From assembly GCF_019597925.1 (NCBI RefSeq), contig NZ_CP080442.1, positions 289,001-353,000 of the forward strand: DNA of 64,000 nt. Direction: 5' to 3'. Position 1 is the first letter of the stretch. Every line of letters starts with the position of its first letter. Both the position numbers and the translations under genes were made by a program. Positions 8,398 to 15,725 of this stretch are shown here, piece by piece. Under the pieces are notes generated by a model. It did no database searches. It had not been told where the DNA came from and saw nothing but the letters and a program-made list of their open reading frames with translations. Source of the DNA: [Clostridium] scindens (lineage in GTDB: Bacteria > Bacillota > Clostridia > Lachnospirales > Lachnospiraceae).

Positions 8398-9978
8398 ATG
8401 AAAAAAATTAGTGAATTAAACTTAGGATTTTCGGATGCTCAGAATTATGCACGTAGAGATAATAAAAAAATGTTCAATGACATTTTTGTGAAAAATTATT
8501 TTCTTGAAAAGCTTATTAACCCCAATATATATTTTTTAATTGGAGAGAAAGGCACAGGCAAAACGGCATATTCGGTTTATCTAAAAAATAATAACTATAG
8601 AGAAAATAAAACTGTTTTATCATATATATCAGCAACCGATTATGATAAATTTTACAATATAAAGAAGCAAAAAAACTTAGAATTGACTGATTTCGTTGGC
8701 ATATGGAAAGTAATATTATTACTATTATTAAGTAAAAATATAACGGATGATGATAAAGTTGTTTCAATATTTAATAAAAGTAATCTTGATAATCTGGTTA
8801 AAGCTATAGATGAATATTATTTAAATGCATTTACGCCAGAGATTATTACAGCATTAAGAATTGTTGATGAAACAGAGCTGGCAGCAAAATTAATATGCAA
8901 ATACTCGGAAATATCTGGTAAGAATGGCACAACACTAGAGTTTACTGAGACACGCTTTCAAATGAATTTATTTTATATTGAAAAACAATTTAGTGATGCA
9001 ATTAGGAACTTAAAGTTAAATAAAAATGTTAACCTTTTTATAGATGGTATTGATATAAGACCTAATGTTATTCCATATGACGATTATATTCAATGTATTC
9101 GTGGCCTTGCAGATGCGTGCTGGGCATTAAATACGGAATTATTCCAAAATGTTAAAGATTCTAAGGGGCATTTAAAAATTGTCTTGTTATTGAGACCAGA
9201 TATATATTCAGCATTAAATCTTCAGAATGCGACTAATAAATTAAGAGATAACGCAGTATTTTTAGATTGGAGGACAACCTATAAAGAATATAAAACTTCA
9301 AATTTGTATAAAGTCTCAAAAAGGATATTAGAGTATCAACAAGAGAAAATAGAAGAAGACGATTTATGGGAAAAATATTTACCGTGGACTTTTCCAACTA
9401 CAAATCAAAGCCGAGAATTTGATACAGCATTTATGGAATTTATAAGAATTTCTTTATCCCGTCCTAGAGATATAGTAGTTATATTAAAAATTTTACAAGA
9501 ACATATGTTGAAAAACGGTAAAGAAGATGAAATAGAATTCTCAAAGGATATTTATCAAAGTGATGATTTTCAAAATGCATATTCAGAATATTTTATGAGT
9601 TCACTAAAGGATCAATTGTCATTTTATTATTCGGTTGATGATTTTAATCATTTTATAAAATTTTTTGATTATTTTAAAGACAGTAATTTTAAATATGAAG
9701 AATATAGTGCAGTATATGAAAAATTTACAGATTATATCTTGGGCAATGCAGATGATATCCCTGAATTTGTAGATGATCCTAAAAAATTTTTGCAGTTATT
9801 ATATGATAGTAATGCAATTGCTGCAATTGAAGATAATGGAGATGCAAATACATATTATCATTTTTCATATAGAGAGAAGAGTATCTCTAACATTGAACCC
9901 AAAGTACCTATTGACAAAAATATTTCGTACAAATTTCATTATGGATTATACAAGAGAGCTAAATTTGGAAGATTTTGA
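8398..9978 (+). CDS. P-loop ATPase, Sll1717/FunZ-like
   Basis: A 526-residue cytoplasmic ATPase. Walker A GEKGTGKT lies at residues 49-56 and a Walker B-like strand NVNLFIDGID at about 216-225, followed by IVLLLRPDIYSAL, which looks like a sensor strand. The C-terminal half is helical and acidic. The sequence resembles proteins annotated as P-loop ATPase of the Sll1717 family or FunZ, whose biochemical role is not established. ATG 8398 is chosen for GGAGGG 4-5 bases upstream; a longer reading from 8278 lacks a site. Its place between a SIR2-NTPase and a methyltransferase suggests a defence or mobile-element function, by inference only. Confidence 0.65.
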   Translation: MKKISELNLGFSDAQNYARRDNKKMFNDIFVKNYFLEKLINPNIYFLIGEKGTGKTAYSVYLKNNNYRENKTVLSYISATDYDKFYNIKKQKNLELTDFVGIWKVILLLLLSKNITDDDKVVSIFNKSNLDNLVKAIDEYYLNAFTPEIITALRIVDETELAAKLICKYSEISGKNGTTLEFTETRFQMNLFYIEKQFSDAIRNLKLNKNVNLFIDGIDIRPNVIPYDDYIQCIRGLADACWALNTELFQNVKDSKGHLKIVLLLRPDIYSALNLQNATNKLRDNAVFLDWRTTYKEYKTSNLYKVSKRILEYQQEKIEEDDLWEKYLPWTFPTTNQSREFDTAFMEFIRISLSRPRDIVVILKILQEHMLKNGKEDEIEFSKDIYQSDDFQNAYSEYFMSSLKDQLSFYYSVDDFNHFIKFFDYFKDSNFKYEEYSAVYEKFTDYILGNADDIPEFVDDPKKFLQLLYDSNAIAAIEDNGDANTYYHFSYREKSISNIEPKVPIDKNISYKFHYGLYKRAKFGRF

Positions 9979-10434
9979 TTGGAGCGATGGGGTAATTAAA
10001 GATTTTTATTATGTAGTATAATACTTTCATTTTACTGCAAGTGGAGTCAATTGTAATTCTGGTGTGATAATCCTGTTATTAGGTGGGATTGTTAAATACA
10101 AAGGAATTATGTTTTAGGAGAGAAAAGATGGATAAGTTTCTTGGTACGTAGGATAGGATAACTCCATGTGACTATGGAAAGAGATTTTGTCTAGTAAAAT
10201 CATGGGGCTTAACCTACATTTGTTGACAAAAGATAATCTTTTTAACAAGAGTTATGCCTCTTAGAAAAAATAAAAAATTTATGGGAAAGAAAACCAAGGC
10301 ACAGGAAAATTATAATAGATTCTAGTTGAGTAGAGTGGTTATTTCTGTTATATTTAGCAGTAGAGATATTAAATGTATCAACTTTTAGAGTATAGGAAAT
10401 TAGTTTGAACAAAGGAAATACTTGGTGAGTATGG
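9979..10434. other. Intergenic, possible decayed start of a lost gene
   Basis: About 455 AT-rich bases without a supported gene. A strong ribosome site (TTTTAGGAGAG) precedes an ATG at 10128, but that reading stops after seven codons (MDKFLGT), which suggests the surviving start of a destroyed gene. Nothing else is recognised. Confidence 0.35.
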
Positions 10435-10707
10435 ATGGAAATATACAAAAATTATAAAGAATATAATCAAGTTACATTACACAATGGGGATTGTTTGGAG
10501 TTGTTAAAAAGCCTTCCAGATGAATCGGTTGATTTGGTAGTAACATCACCGCCCTATTGTATGGGAAAAGCCTATGAAGATCCTCATGATGATATTGAAA
10601 AATTTAGAAAACAGCATGTTAACATTTTTAATGAGTTATATAGGGTCGTAAAAAAGGTGGGAGCGTATGCTGGCAGGTTGGATATCATGTATCTGATAGA
10701 TGTGTAA
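10435..10707 (+). CDS. DNA methyltransferase, N-terminal piece (frameshifted)
   Basis: The first 90 codons of a beta-class N4-cytosine/N6-adenine DNA methyltransferase. The catalytic motif IV TSPPYCMGK lies near residues 38-46; SPPY is more typical of N4-cytosine enzymes. The reading leaves the family at VVKK, exactly at the A AAA AAG run at 10650-10656. A -1 shift there continues as KKGGSVCWQVGYHV and joins the second piece (10746-11351). The gene is either broken by loss of one A from a run of seven or expressed by recoding. The ribosome site is weak (GGTGAG). Confidence 0.75.
   Translation: MEIYKNYKEYNQVTLHNGDCLELLKSLPDESVDLVVTSPPYCMGKAYEDPHDDIEKFRKQHVNIFNELYRVVKKVGAYAGRLDIMYLIDV
10650..10656 (+). 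other. A AAA AAG slippery heptamer at the frame junction
   Basis: The zero-frame codons are GTA AAA AAG, so the heptamer A AAA AAG is in exactly the phase that permits -1 slippage, as in dnaX. The -1 frame is the one that continues the methyltransferase. I see no convincing downstream hairpin and no well-spaced upstream Shine-Dalgarno stimulator. Confidence 0.6.
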
Positions 10708-10745
10708 TTCCACTGGATTGTATTATATATAATATTTTTACATGT

Positions 10746-11351
10746 ATGAGTGAAGAGTTAGAATCCCCATTTGTTTTACGAAACCGAATCATATGGACAT
10801 TTGGTCATGGGTTGAATAGCGTAAATAGGTTTAGTGGAAGACACGAAACTATTATGTGGTTTACTAAAGGGGATCAAACTGTTTTCAATTTGGATGAGGT
10901 ACGAGTACCACAGAAATATCCTGGGAAACGCTCATATAAAGGTCCGAATAAAGGGCGATTGAGTGGTAACCCATTGGGAAAAAATCCTTCAGATGTATGG
11001 GATATTCCTAATGTTAAGGCAAATCACGTAGAAAAAACAGATCATCCCTGTCAATTTCCTGTTGCTATTCCACAAAGACTAATAAAAGCTTTAACTGCAC
11101 GAAATGGATTGGTTCTGGATCCGTTTATGGGTTCTGGATCAACAGGGGTAGCAGCGATTGTAGAGGATCGAAGATTTGTAGGTGCTGAAATTCAAAAAGA
11201 ATATTATGATATTTCAGTAAGTAGATTAAAGGATGCAGCAGATGGAAATGTAAAGATAAGAGAGGATAAGCCTGTAGTTGAACCTAATAAAAACTCTGCC
11301 GTAGCCAAATTACCAGAAGAGTTTGTGCGAGCAAGAGGAGAACTGTTATGA
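10746..11351 (+). CDS. DNA methyltransferase, C-terminal piece (frameshifted)
   Basis: The second part of the split methyltransferase. In-frame family sequence extends upstream of the ATG at 10746, back to about 10650. It carries the target-recognition region, the conserved stretches ETIMWFTKGD, NPLGKNPSDVWDIPNVK and HPCQFPVAIPQRL, and the SAM-binding motif I LDPFMGSGSTGVAA. The motif order IV, target recognition, I marks the beta class. Joined by a -1 shift the enzyme would be about 305 residues, normal for the class. It overlaps the following DGQHR gene by 4 bases (ATGA), so the two were built as a coupled pair, probably a restriction-modification-like system. Confidence 0.78.
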   Translation: MSEELESPFVLRNRIIWTFGHGLNSVNRFSGRHETIMWFTKGDQTVFNLDEVRVPQKYPGKRSYKGPNKGRLSGNPLGKNPSDVWDIPNVKANHVEKTDHPCQFPVAIPQRLIKALTARNGLVLDPFMGSGSTGVAAIVEDRRFVGAEIQKEYYDISVSRLKDAADGNVKIREDKPVVEPNKNSAVAKLPEEFVRARGELL

Positions 11352-11674
11352 TAAATAAAGTGGATAAGAAAAAGAAGAAAAAAGTAATAACAGAGGCACA
11401 AAAAAAAGAGCAGCTTCGCAAACGACATGTAACTGCATTCAGGAAAAAGATACGTAGTACATTTACGAATATGGGATTTGTTAGTATTTCTACGGCTAAT
11501 AAACATTTTAAAATTGGATATCGTGTAGTTGAATTGGATTATCTTTTTATTTATGAAAATGTTCTAATAATTGCTGAAGATACATGTAGTAAGGGAAAAG
11601 ATAAAAATCATATTCGTAAAAAAAGTGAGGCATTTAATGAGATAAAAGGTAATATGACAGATTTTATTGCGTGA
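11348..11674 (+). CDS. DGQHR protein, N-terminal piece ended by in-frame TGA
   Basis: The first 108 codons of a protein that continues in the same frame after a TGA at 11672-11674. The piece begins with a Lys-rich helix and then VELDYLFIYENVLIIAEDTCSK, which looks like the core of a PD-(D/E)xK nuclease fold (Asp on one strand, an acidic residue on the next), although the expected Lys is Thr. The residue before IQEKFPE is probably an original Trp (TGG to TGA). It overlaps the methyltransferase stop by ATGA, which argues for translational coupling. The nuclease reading is an inference from a weak motif. Confidence 0.6.
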   Translation: MINKVDKKKKKKVITEAQKKEQLRKRHVTAFRKKIRSTFTNMGFVSISTANKHFKIGYRVVELDYLFIYENVLIIAEDTCSKGKDKNHIRKKSEAFNEIKGNMTDFIA

Positions 11675-11731
11675 ATACAGGAAAAATTCCCGGAAGAGAA
11701 AGAATTTGTAGAAAAATATCGTATAGATAGA

Positions 11732-13102
11732 ATGAGACTTTATTATATATATATTTCTCAAGCACAATTAGAACTTACAGAGGATGAAAAATCTTTGTAT
11801 TCTAATGTGATTTTTTGGGAGCCAGATACTCTTGCATATTTTAATAGAATGTCACAATGTATATATTACACTGCTCGATATGATTTATTTAGATTTTTAG
11901 GGCTTACAAATGATCAGATCGGTTCAAGTGGAAGCGCAGGAAATAAGACAGTAATTAAGGCACCTATTATTTATCCAGATGATATTACTGGTATTCGCAA
12001 TGGTGTAAGAATTGTTTCTTTTATGATGTCTGCTGAAAATTTATTAAAGACTAGTTATGTGCTTAGAAAAGATAATTGGGAAGAATCAATATGGTTATAT
12101 CAGCGATTGATTGAGAAAGAGAAAATAAAAAAGATCAGAGCTTTTTTGGCTGATAAAGGATCAGCATTCTATAATAATATTATTGTTGCTTTGCCAGATA
12201 GTGTGAGATTTGAGGATGAATCAGGTAATGTTGTTAAAGCAGAGATGATAGGAGATTTCCAACGTTGCTCTCTCGTTTTACCTGATGAGATGAATACCGT
12301 TTGTGTAATTGATGGACAACATCGTATTTTTGCACATTATGAAGCGCCGGCAAACGAAAAATACGAATTAACAATTGCGCCGCTGAGAAAACAGTTACAT
12401 TTGTTGGTAACAGGATTAATTTTTCCAGATGGTATGAAAGAGGCGGATCGTAAGCAACTTCAAAGCGAAATTTTTTTAGAGATTAACTCCAATGCGAAAA
12501 TGGTTCCAGCCGATGTACTACTTCATATTGGAATGATAAAAGATCCGCTTTCAGATATTGGAATTGCACGGCGTGTGGTGGAAAAATTAAATAGGTATAG
12601 AACATTTCTTAATCGATTTGAACTGTCTGCCTTGGATGAAGGAAAGATTAAAGTAGCGTCTATAATAAAATTTGCTTTGCGTTATTTAGTAACAATTACA
12701 CCAGCAGAAGGCAAAACAAGTTTGTATGATTTTTGGAACGGTGATAAAGAGGCTCTGTTAGTAAAAGACGAGGAAGCATTGACGAAATATATCGATTTTT
12801 GTGCAGAAAATATCGATTTATATTTTTCTACAATCCGGGATACATTTAAAGAAGCATGGAATAATCCAACATCTAAATTAATATCTGTTATTGCGTTGAA
12901 TGGTTTTATTATTGCGTATAATAGACAATTATCAAAAAATGGAATTAAGGATTATGGTTTTTATAATAGTCATTTAAAGAATTTGAAGGTGGACTTTTCT
13001 AAAGAGGCATTTCCTTATGCTTCTAGTCAATATAGGAAGTTCTCATCACAGATACTTACAGAGGCATTTGATTTTACCGATGAGGAACTAGAGATTATTT
13101 AA
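11732..13102 (+). CDS. DGQHR-domain protein, main C-terminal piece
   Basis: A 456-codon continuation, in the same frame, of the gene that starts at 11348; the whole would be about 584 residues. The hallmark VIDGQHR lies near 12305-12325. It is followed by a region with EIFLEINSNAKMVPADVLLHI, typical of the DGQHR family, which includes DndB and related DNA-modification proteins with a ParB-like fold. Such proteins occur in DNA phosphorothioation and 7-deazaguanine modification systems and beside methyltransferases. The ATG at 11732 has no good ribosome site, so without readthrough or reinitiation this part may not be made. Confidence 0.7.
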   Translation: MRLYYIYISQAQLELTEDEKSLYSNVIFWEPDTLAYFNRMSQCIYYTARYDLFRFLGLTNDQIGSSGSAGNKTVIKAPIIYPDDITGIRNGVRIVSFMMSAENLLKTSYVLRKDNWEESIWLYQRLIEKEKIKKIRAFLADKGSAFYNNIIVALPDSVRFEDESGNVVKAEMIGDFQRCSLVLPDEMNTVCVIDGQHRIFAHYEAPANEKYELTIAPLRKQLHLLVTGLIFPDGMKEADRKQLQSEIFLEINSNAKMVPADVLLHIGMIKDPLSDIGIARRVVEKLNRYRTFLNRFELSALDEGKIKVASIIKFALRYLVTITPAEGKTSLYDFWNGDKEALLVKDEEALTKYIDFCAENIDLYFSTIRDTFKEAWNNPTSKLISVIALNGFIIAYNRQLSKNGIKDYGFYNSHLKNLKVDFSKEAFPYASSQYRKFSSQILTEAFDFTDEELEII

Positions 13103-13328
13103 GGATCAATATTTCTTCAATATCTACAAGGTGTAACGAGCATTTTAAAATTATGTTCGCATCGATAATAAATTGTTTCATAATTTCATCATCATCTTTT
13201 TCTGCAAATAAGTTTGTTTTTCGATATTTGGTGACAAGTTGTTTTAATAGAAGCAATTGATTTGAAGAAAAAGTATTAAAGAAAAAATATGTTTTACCTC
13301 GTATAGAAATTCCTATTAATGAATTCAT
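13095..13328 (-). CDS. Small hypothetical protein, 77 aa
   Basis: A 77-residue reading on the opposite strand, convergent with the DGQHR gene and overlapping its last 8 bases. An AGGTG ribosome site sits 8 bases before the ATG on the minus strand, and AT-rich promoter-like sequence with direct repeats lies upstream. The protein is mixed hydrophobic and charged, has no membrane segment, and matches no family I recognise. Its separate regulation and position next to a modification system would suit a small control or immunity protein, but that is speculation. Confidence 0.5.
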   Translation of the reverse strand: MNSLIGISIRGKTYFFFNTFSSNQLLLLKQLVTKYRKTNLFAEKDDDEIMKQFIIDANIILKCSLHLVDIEEILILK

Positions 13329-13354
13329 TTTATTACACCTACCTTATAAATATA

Positions 13355-13385
13355 TTATGCAAAAGTCTGTTGAATTTATGCAAAA
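13355..13385. repeat. Direct repeat TTATGCAAAA upstream of the 77-aa gene
   Basis: TTATGCAAAA occurs at 13355-13364 and again at 13376-13385, 21 bases apart (two helical turns). It lies just upstream of the minus-strand gene at 13328, overlapping its likely promoter. It could be an operator. Confidence 0.4.
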
Positions 13386-14304
13386 ATTTCAAGGAATTCG
13401 GATATAGAAACTACCAAGGTCAAAATAGAATTAAATGATGATAATATAATTATTATGAACAAAGAAAATAGAATAGAAAAATATTTGTGGTCGGAAACTA
13501 GAATCATATGGAAAGTAGAGGTATGGCTGTATTTGAAATATCTCTTAAGGGTCAAAAAGGAAATTGTAATTTATCATTATTTTTTATTAATATAAGATAA
13601 AAGTTTTCCATAAATGGTGAACAAATAAATATTTTTTGTATTAAAGATGCTTTTTTTTCGGAGAAAGTACCGATGGTACCTAAATGGATAAAAACTGTTG
13701 GTGGTATGATAAAACACATATACTTGAGAATTAAGAAAGTTGTAGAGGAGGAATTTCAACGAAAGAGAGAGATAAACTAAAATCAAGTAATTTATAACAG
13801 AACAAAGGTGGAAATTTTTGCTATAAGGTATAGAATTTCTTATCCACCGAAAGTGAAAACTTTGGTAATACTGAAAGCCTAATAATTCAAATACCACTAG
13901 GCTTTGGACAGGATTTGAGGCCTATACCGTAGATGATTTTAATAAAACATATTAGTTTATCATGATAAGTTAAGAAAATATCCAAAGCCAATCTATTGAC
14001 TCTAATTATAGTTTTTAGAGAATATAAATAATATTCTCATTTACAAGTAATTTGATGAATCAAGTAGTGAAGGCAAGTTAAAAAACCAAACATTTTTTCT
14101 GGTAATAATATTTTAGTTACATTGTATAGCCTAATTTTTTCCTGATGAAATCACAAACACATTATCTTGACTGCCAGCAAAAACCCTAATGATCATAGAA
14201 GCAGAAAAAGAATGCTTCTACCAAGACAAAACCAAAGATACCAAAACAAAAACCAATACACCCCAATCACCTACCAATATCAAAAAACCAGGAGGAAAAT
14301 CAAA
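13386..14304. other. Long intergenic region with decayed coding traces
   Basis: About 900 bases with no intact gene. One open frame from about 13403 to 13592 reads as protein-like sequence (TKVKIELNDDNIIIMNKENR) but has no start codon. Around 13912-13955 a short stretch reads FEAYTVDDFNKTY in one frame with stops on both sides. Both look like remnants of lost genes. The last 90 bases before the asparaginase gene are strikingly poor in G and rich in A and C. Confidence 0.4.
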
Positions 14305-15387
14305 TTGAAAACACCCCACAACATCCTTATCATCCTCACCGGAGGTACCATCTGCTCATTCGCCGACAAGGCAGGCAAGCGAGACTCTGATGCAGAGCGT
14401 GCGCATACGCTGATCGAAAAGAAATTCAGAGCCTCCGGTTCCCGCTATGCTTCCGAGGAATGCGTATCATTTGACAAAGAGAAGCCCCTTGACATTCTGA
14501 GTGAGAATATGACTACTGGTAATTGGAACATCCTTATCTCTAAGATGAGAACGTATGACTATTCAAAATATGATGGCGTTATTATCCTGCACGGTACGGA
14601 CACTCTTGCTTATACAGGAGCGTTGCTTTCGATTCTGATGGCGGGCACTAAGATTCCTGTGTTTCTGGTTTCCAGCCAGCTTCCGCCGGATGACGATGAG
14701 GCCAATGGCAACGCGAACTTCAAGGCTGCGGTTGAACTGATCGTCAATGGGATAGAGCCTAATATTTATGCTGTGTATAGAAATACAGAGACTGACGGGG
14801 CCGGGGAAACACAGCGTATGTATATTCACTATTGTTCTCATCTGCTGCAGTGCGCCAACCGTTCTGAGAATTTTTACAGTCCGGATATGGCTGAGGTAAG
14901 CCAGGAGAACGCTGTTTTTAAGGGGAAATCCTCCGGCGAAGAGAAGATGTACTTGTATCACGACTTTGAACTCTCGTCTTGTGTTCTTCGGATCATTCCT
15001 TATGTTGGGATCGATTATGAGCATTACTGCATGAAGGGGGTCAAGGCGATTCTTCACGGCACCTACCATTCAAGCACAATGGCGGTGACTCCATACAAGG
15101 ACGACGAATCGAAGCGGTACACCAGTCAGGCCATTCTGTCGCTCAAAAAGCGATGTGATGAGTGCGAGCCTCCGATCCCGCTATTTCTTGAGCATTGCCA
15201 CAGAGACGCGTATAATTACATATCTACAGGCATCATTTTGAAGTGTGGCGCCATACCGGTATGGACGATGACTTCTGAGATGACTTATGTAAAATTGCTG
15301 GTTGGCTGCTCGCTTGGCTACGAAGGGGAAGAACTGAAGGAATTTATGAATAGAGAAATCAACGATGAATTCGTTTATAGAGATTAG
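14305..15387 (+). CDS. L-asparaginase/glutaminase family protein
   Basis: A 360-residue cytoplasmic asparaginase-fold protein (no signal peptide). The nucleophile motif TGGTI is at residues about 12-16 and the second signature HGTDTL lies near 98, with LSENMT matching the substrate-binding loop between them. The C-terminal VWTMTSEMTYVKLL resembles the MTxEAxxxKL helix of type I enzymes. The expected catalytic Lys of the T-D-K set is not obvious. The start is a TTG at 14305 with AGGAGG 9 bases upstream; the longer ATG reading at 14167 has no site and an odd A/C-only composition. The next operon makes Asn-tRNA with a catalytically dead GatA, so this enzyme could provide its ammonia, as GatD does in archaeal GatDE. 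That link is inference; Asn catabolism is the simple alternative. Confidence 0.85.
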   Translation: MKTPHNILIILTGGTICSFADKAGKRDSDAERAHTLIEKKFRASGSRYASEECVSFDKEKPLDILSENMTTGNWNILISKMRTYDYSKYDGVIILHGTDTLAYTGALLSILMAGTKIPVFLVSSQLPPDDDEANGNANFKAAVELIVNGIEPNIYAVYRNTETDGAGETQRMYIHYCSHLLQCANRSENFYSPDMAEVSQENAVFKGKSSGEEKMYLYHDFELSSCVLRIIPYVGIDYEHYCMKGVKAILHGTYHSSTMAVTPYKDDESKRYTSQAILSLKKRCDECEPPIPLFLEHCHRDAYNYISTGIILKCGAIPVWTMTSEMTYVKLLVGCSLGYEGEELKEFMNREINDEFVYRD

Positions 15388-15438
15388 AGCCGTATGAAAG
15401 CTTAGGATTTGGAGACACTAGGAAAAGTATATTTTTGG

Positions 15439-15467
15439 TTGACTTAGCCAGGAATGTTTGCTAGTAT
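15439..15467 (+). promoter_or_regulatory. Sigma-A promoter of the aspS-gat operon
   Basis: TTGACT (15439-15444), a 17-base spacer and TAGTAT (15462-15467) place the transcription start near 15474, at the head of the T-box leader. The operon therefore has its own promoter, separate from the asparaginase gene. Confidence 0.75.
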
Positions 15468-15473
15468 AAAAAC

Positions 15474-15699
15474 GGAGACTCAGCTTTTGGGGAAATTCTA
15501 ACAGGGAGAACACGTCGTCGACTGGAAGCGTGTTTAAGAAGAGTAGTAAGTTTGGGAACGCTCCATGTAATGATCAAGTATAAAATCAGATATTAAAAGA
15601 GGAAGCTTTCGCTTCAAAACGGGTGGCACCGCGGGTTACTTTGTATACTCGTCCCGAGAATACGTATTATATATTGGATATGTATTCTCGGGATTTTTT
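15474..15699 (+). promoter_or_regulatory. T-box riboswitch leader
   Basis: The diagnostic T-box GGGTGGCACCGCGGG lies at 15621-15635, followed by an intrinsic terminator. An upstream hairpin (AACACG/CGTGTT around 15508-15535) and the AGAGTAGTAAG stretch lie in the region where Stem I is expected. T-boxes bind uncharged tRNA and then allow read-through. For this operon the cognate tRNA should be Asn and/or Asp. I could not assign the specifier codon confidently. Confidence 0.9.
15653..15699 (+). terminator. T-box-controlled intrinsic terminator
   Basis: CCCGAGAATAC (15653-15663) pairs perfectly with GTATTCTCGGG (15682-15692) and a T-run follows (15694-15699). It lies between the T-box and the aspS ribosome site. 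Confidence 0.9.
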
Positions 15700-15725
15700 A
15701 ATTTAATTTAGGAGGTAGAAATCAG

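Noticed and set aside
4805..10140. A 15-base direct repeat AGATGGATAAGTTTC at 4805-4819 and 10126-10140 flanking the SIR2 and ATPase genes, as possible attachment sites.
   Set aside because: A match of this length is expected by chance about once or twice in a window this size, and there is no integrase; boundaries do not fit the composition shift on the right.
11672..11674. In-frame TGA of the DGQHR gene read as selenocysteine.
   Set aside because: No selenocysteine insertion hairpin is seen just downstream and the expected residue appears to be Trp; nonsense mutation is simpler.
13577..13897. A 106-codon minus-strand reading in the long intergenic region.
   Set aside because: Low-complexity AT-driven hydrophobic sequence, no ribosome site, no family.
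14167..14304. A 46-residue N-terminal extension of the asparaginase.
   Set aside because: No ribosome site at 14167, A/C-only codons unlike the gene, and the good AGGAGG points to the TTG at 14305.
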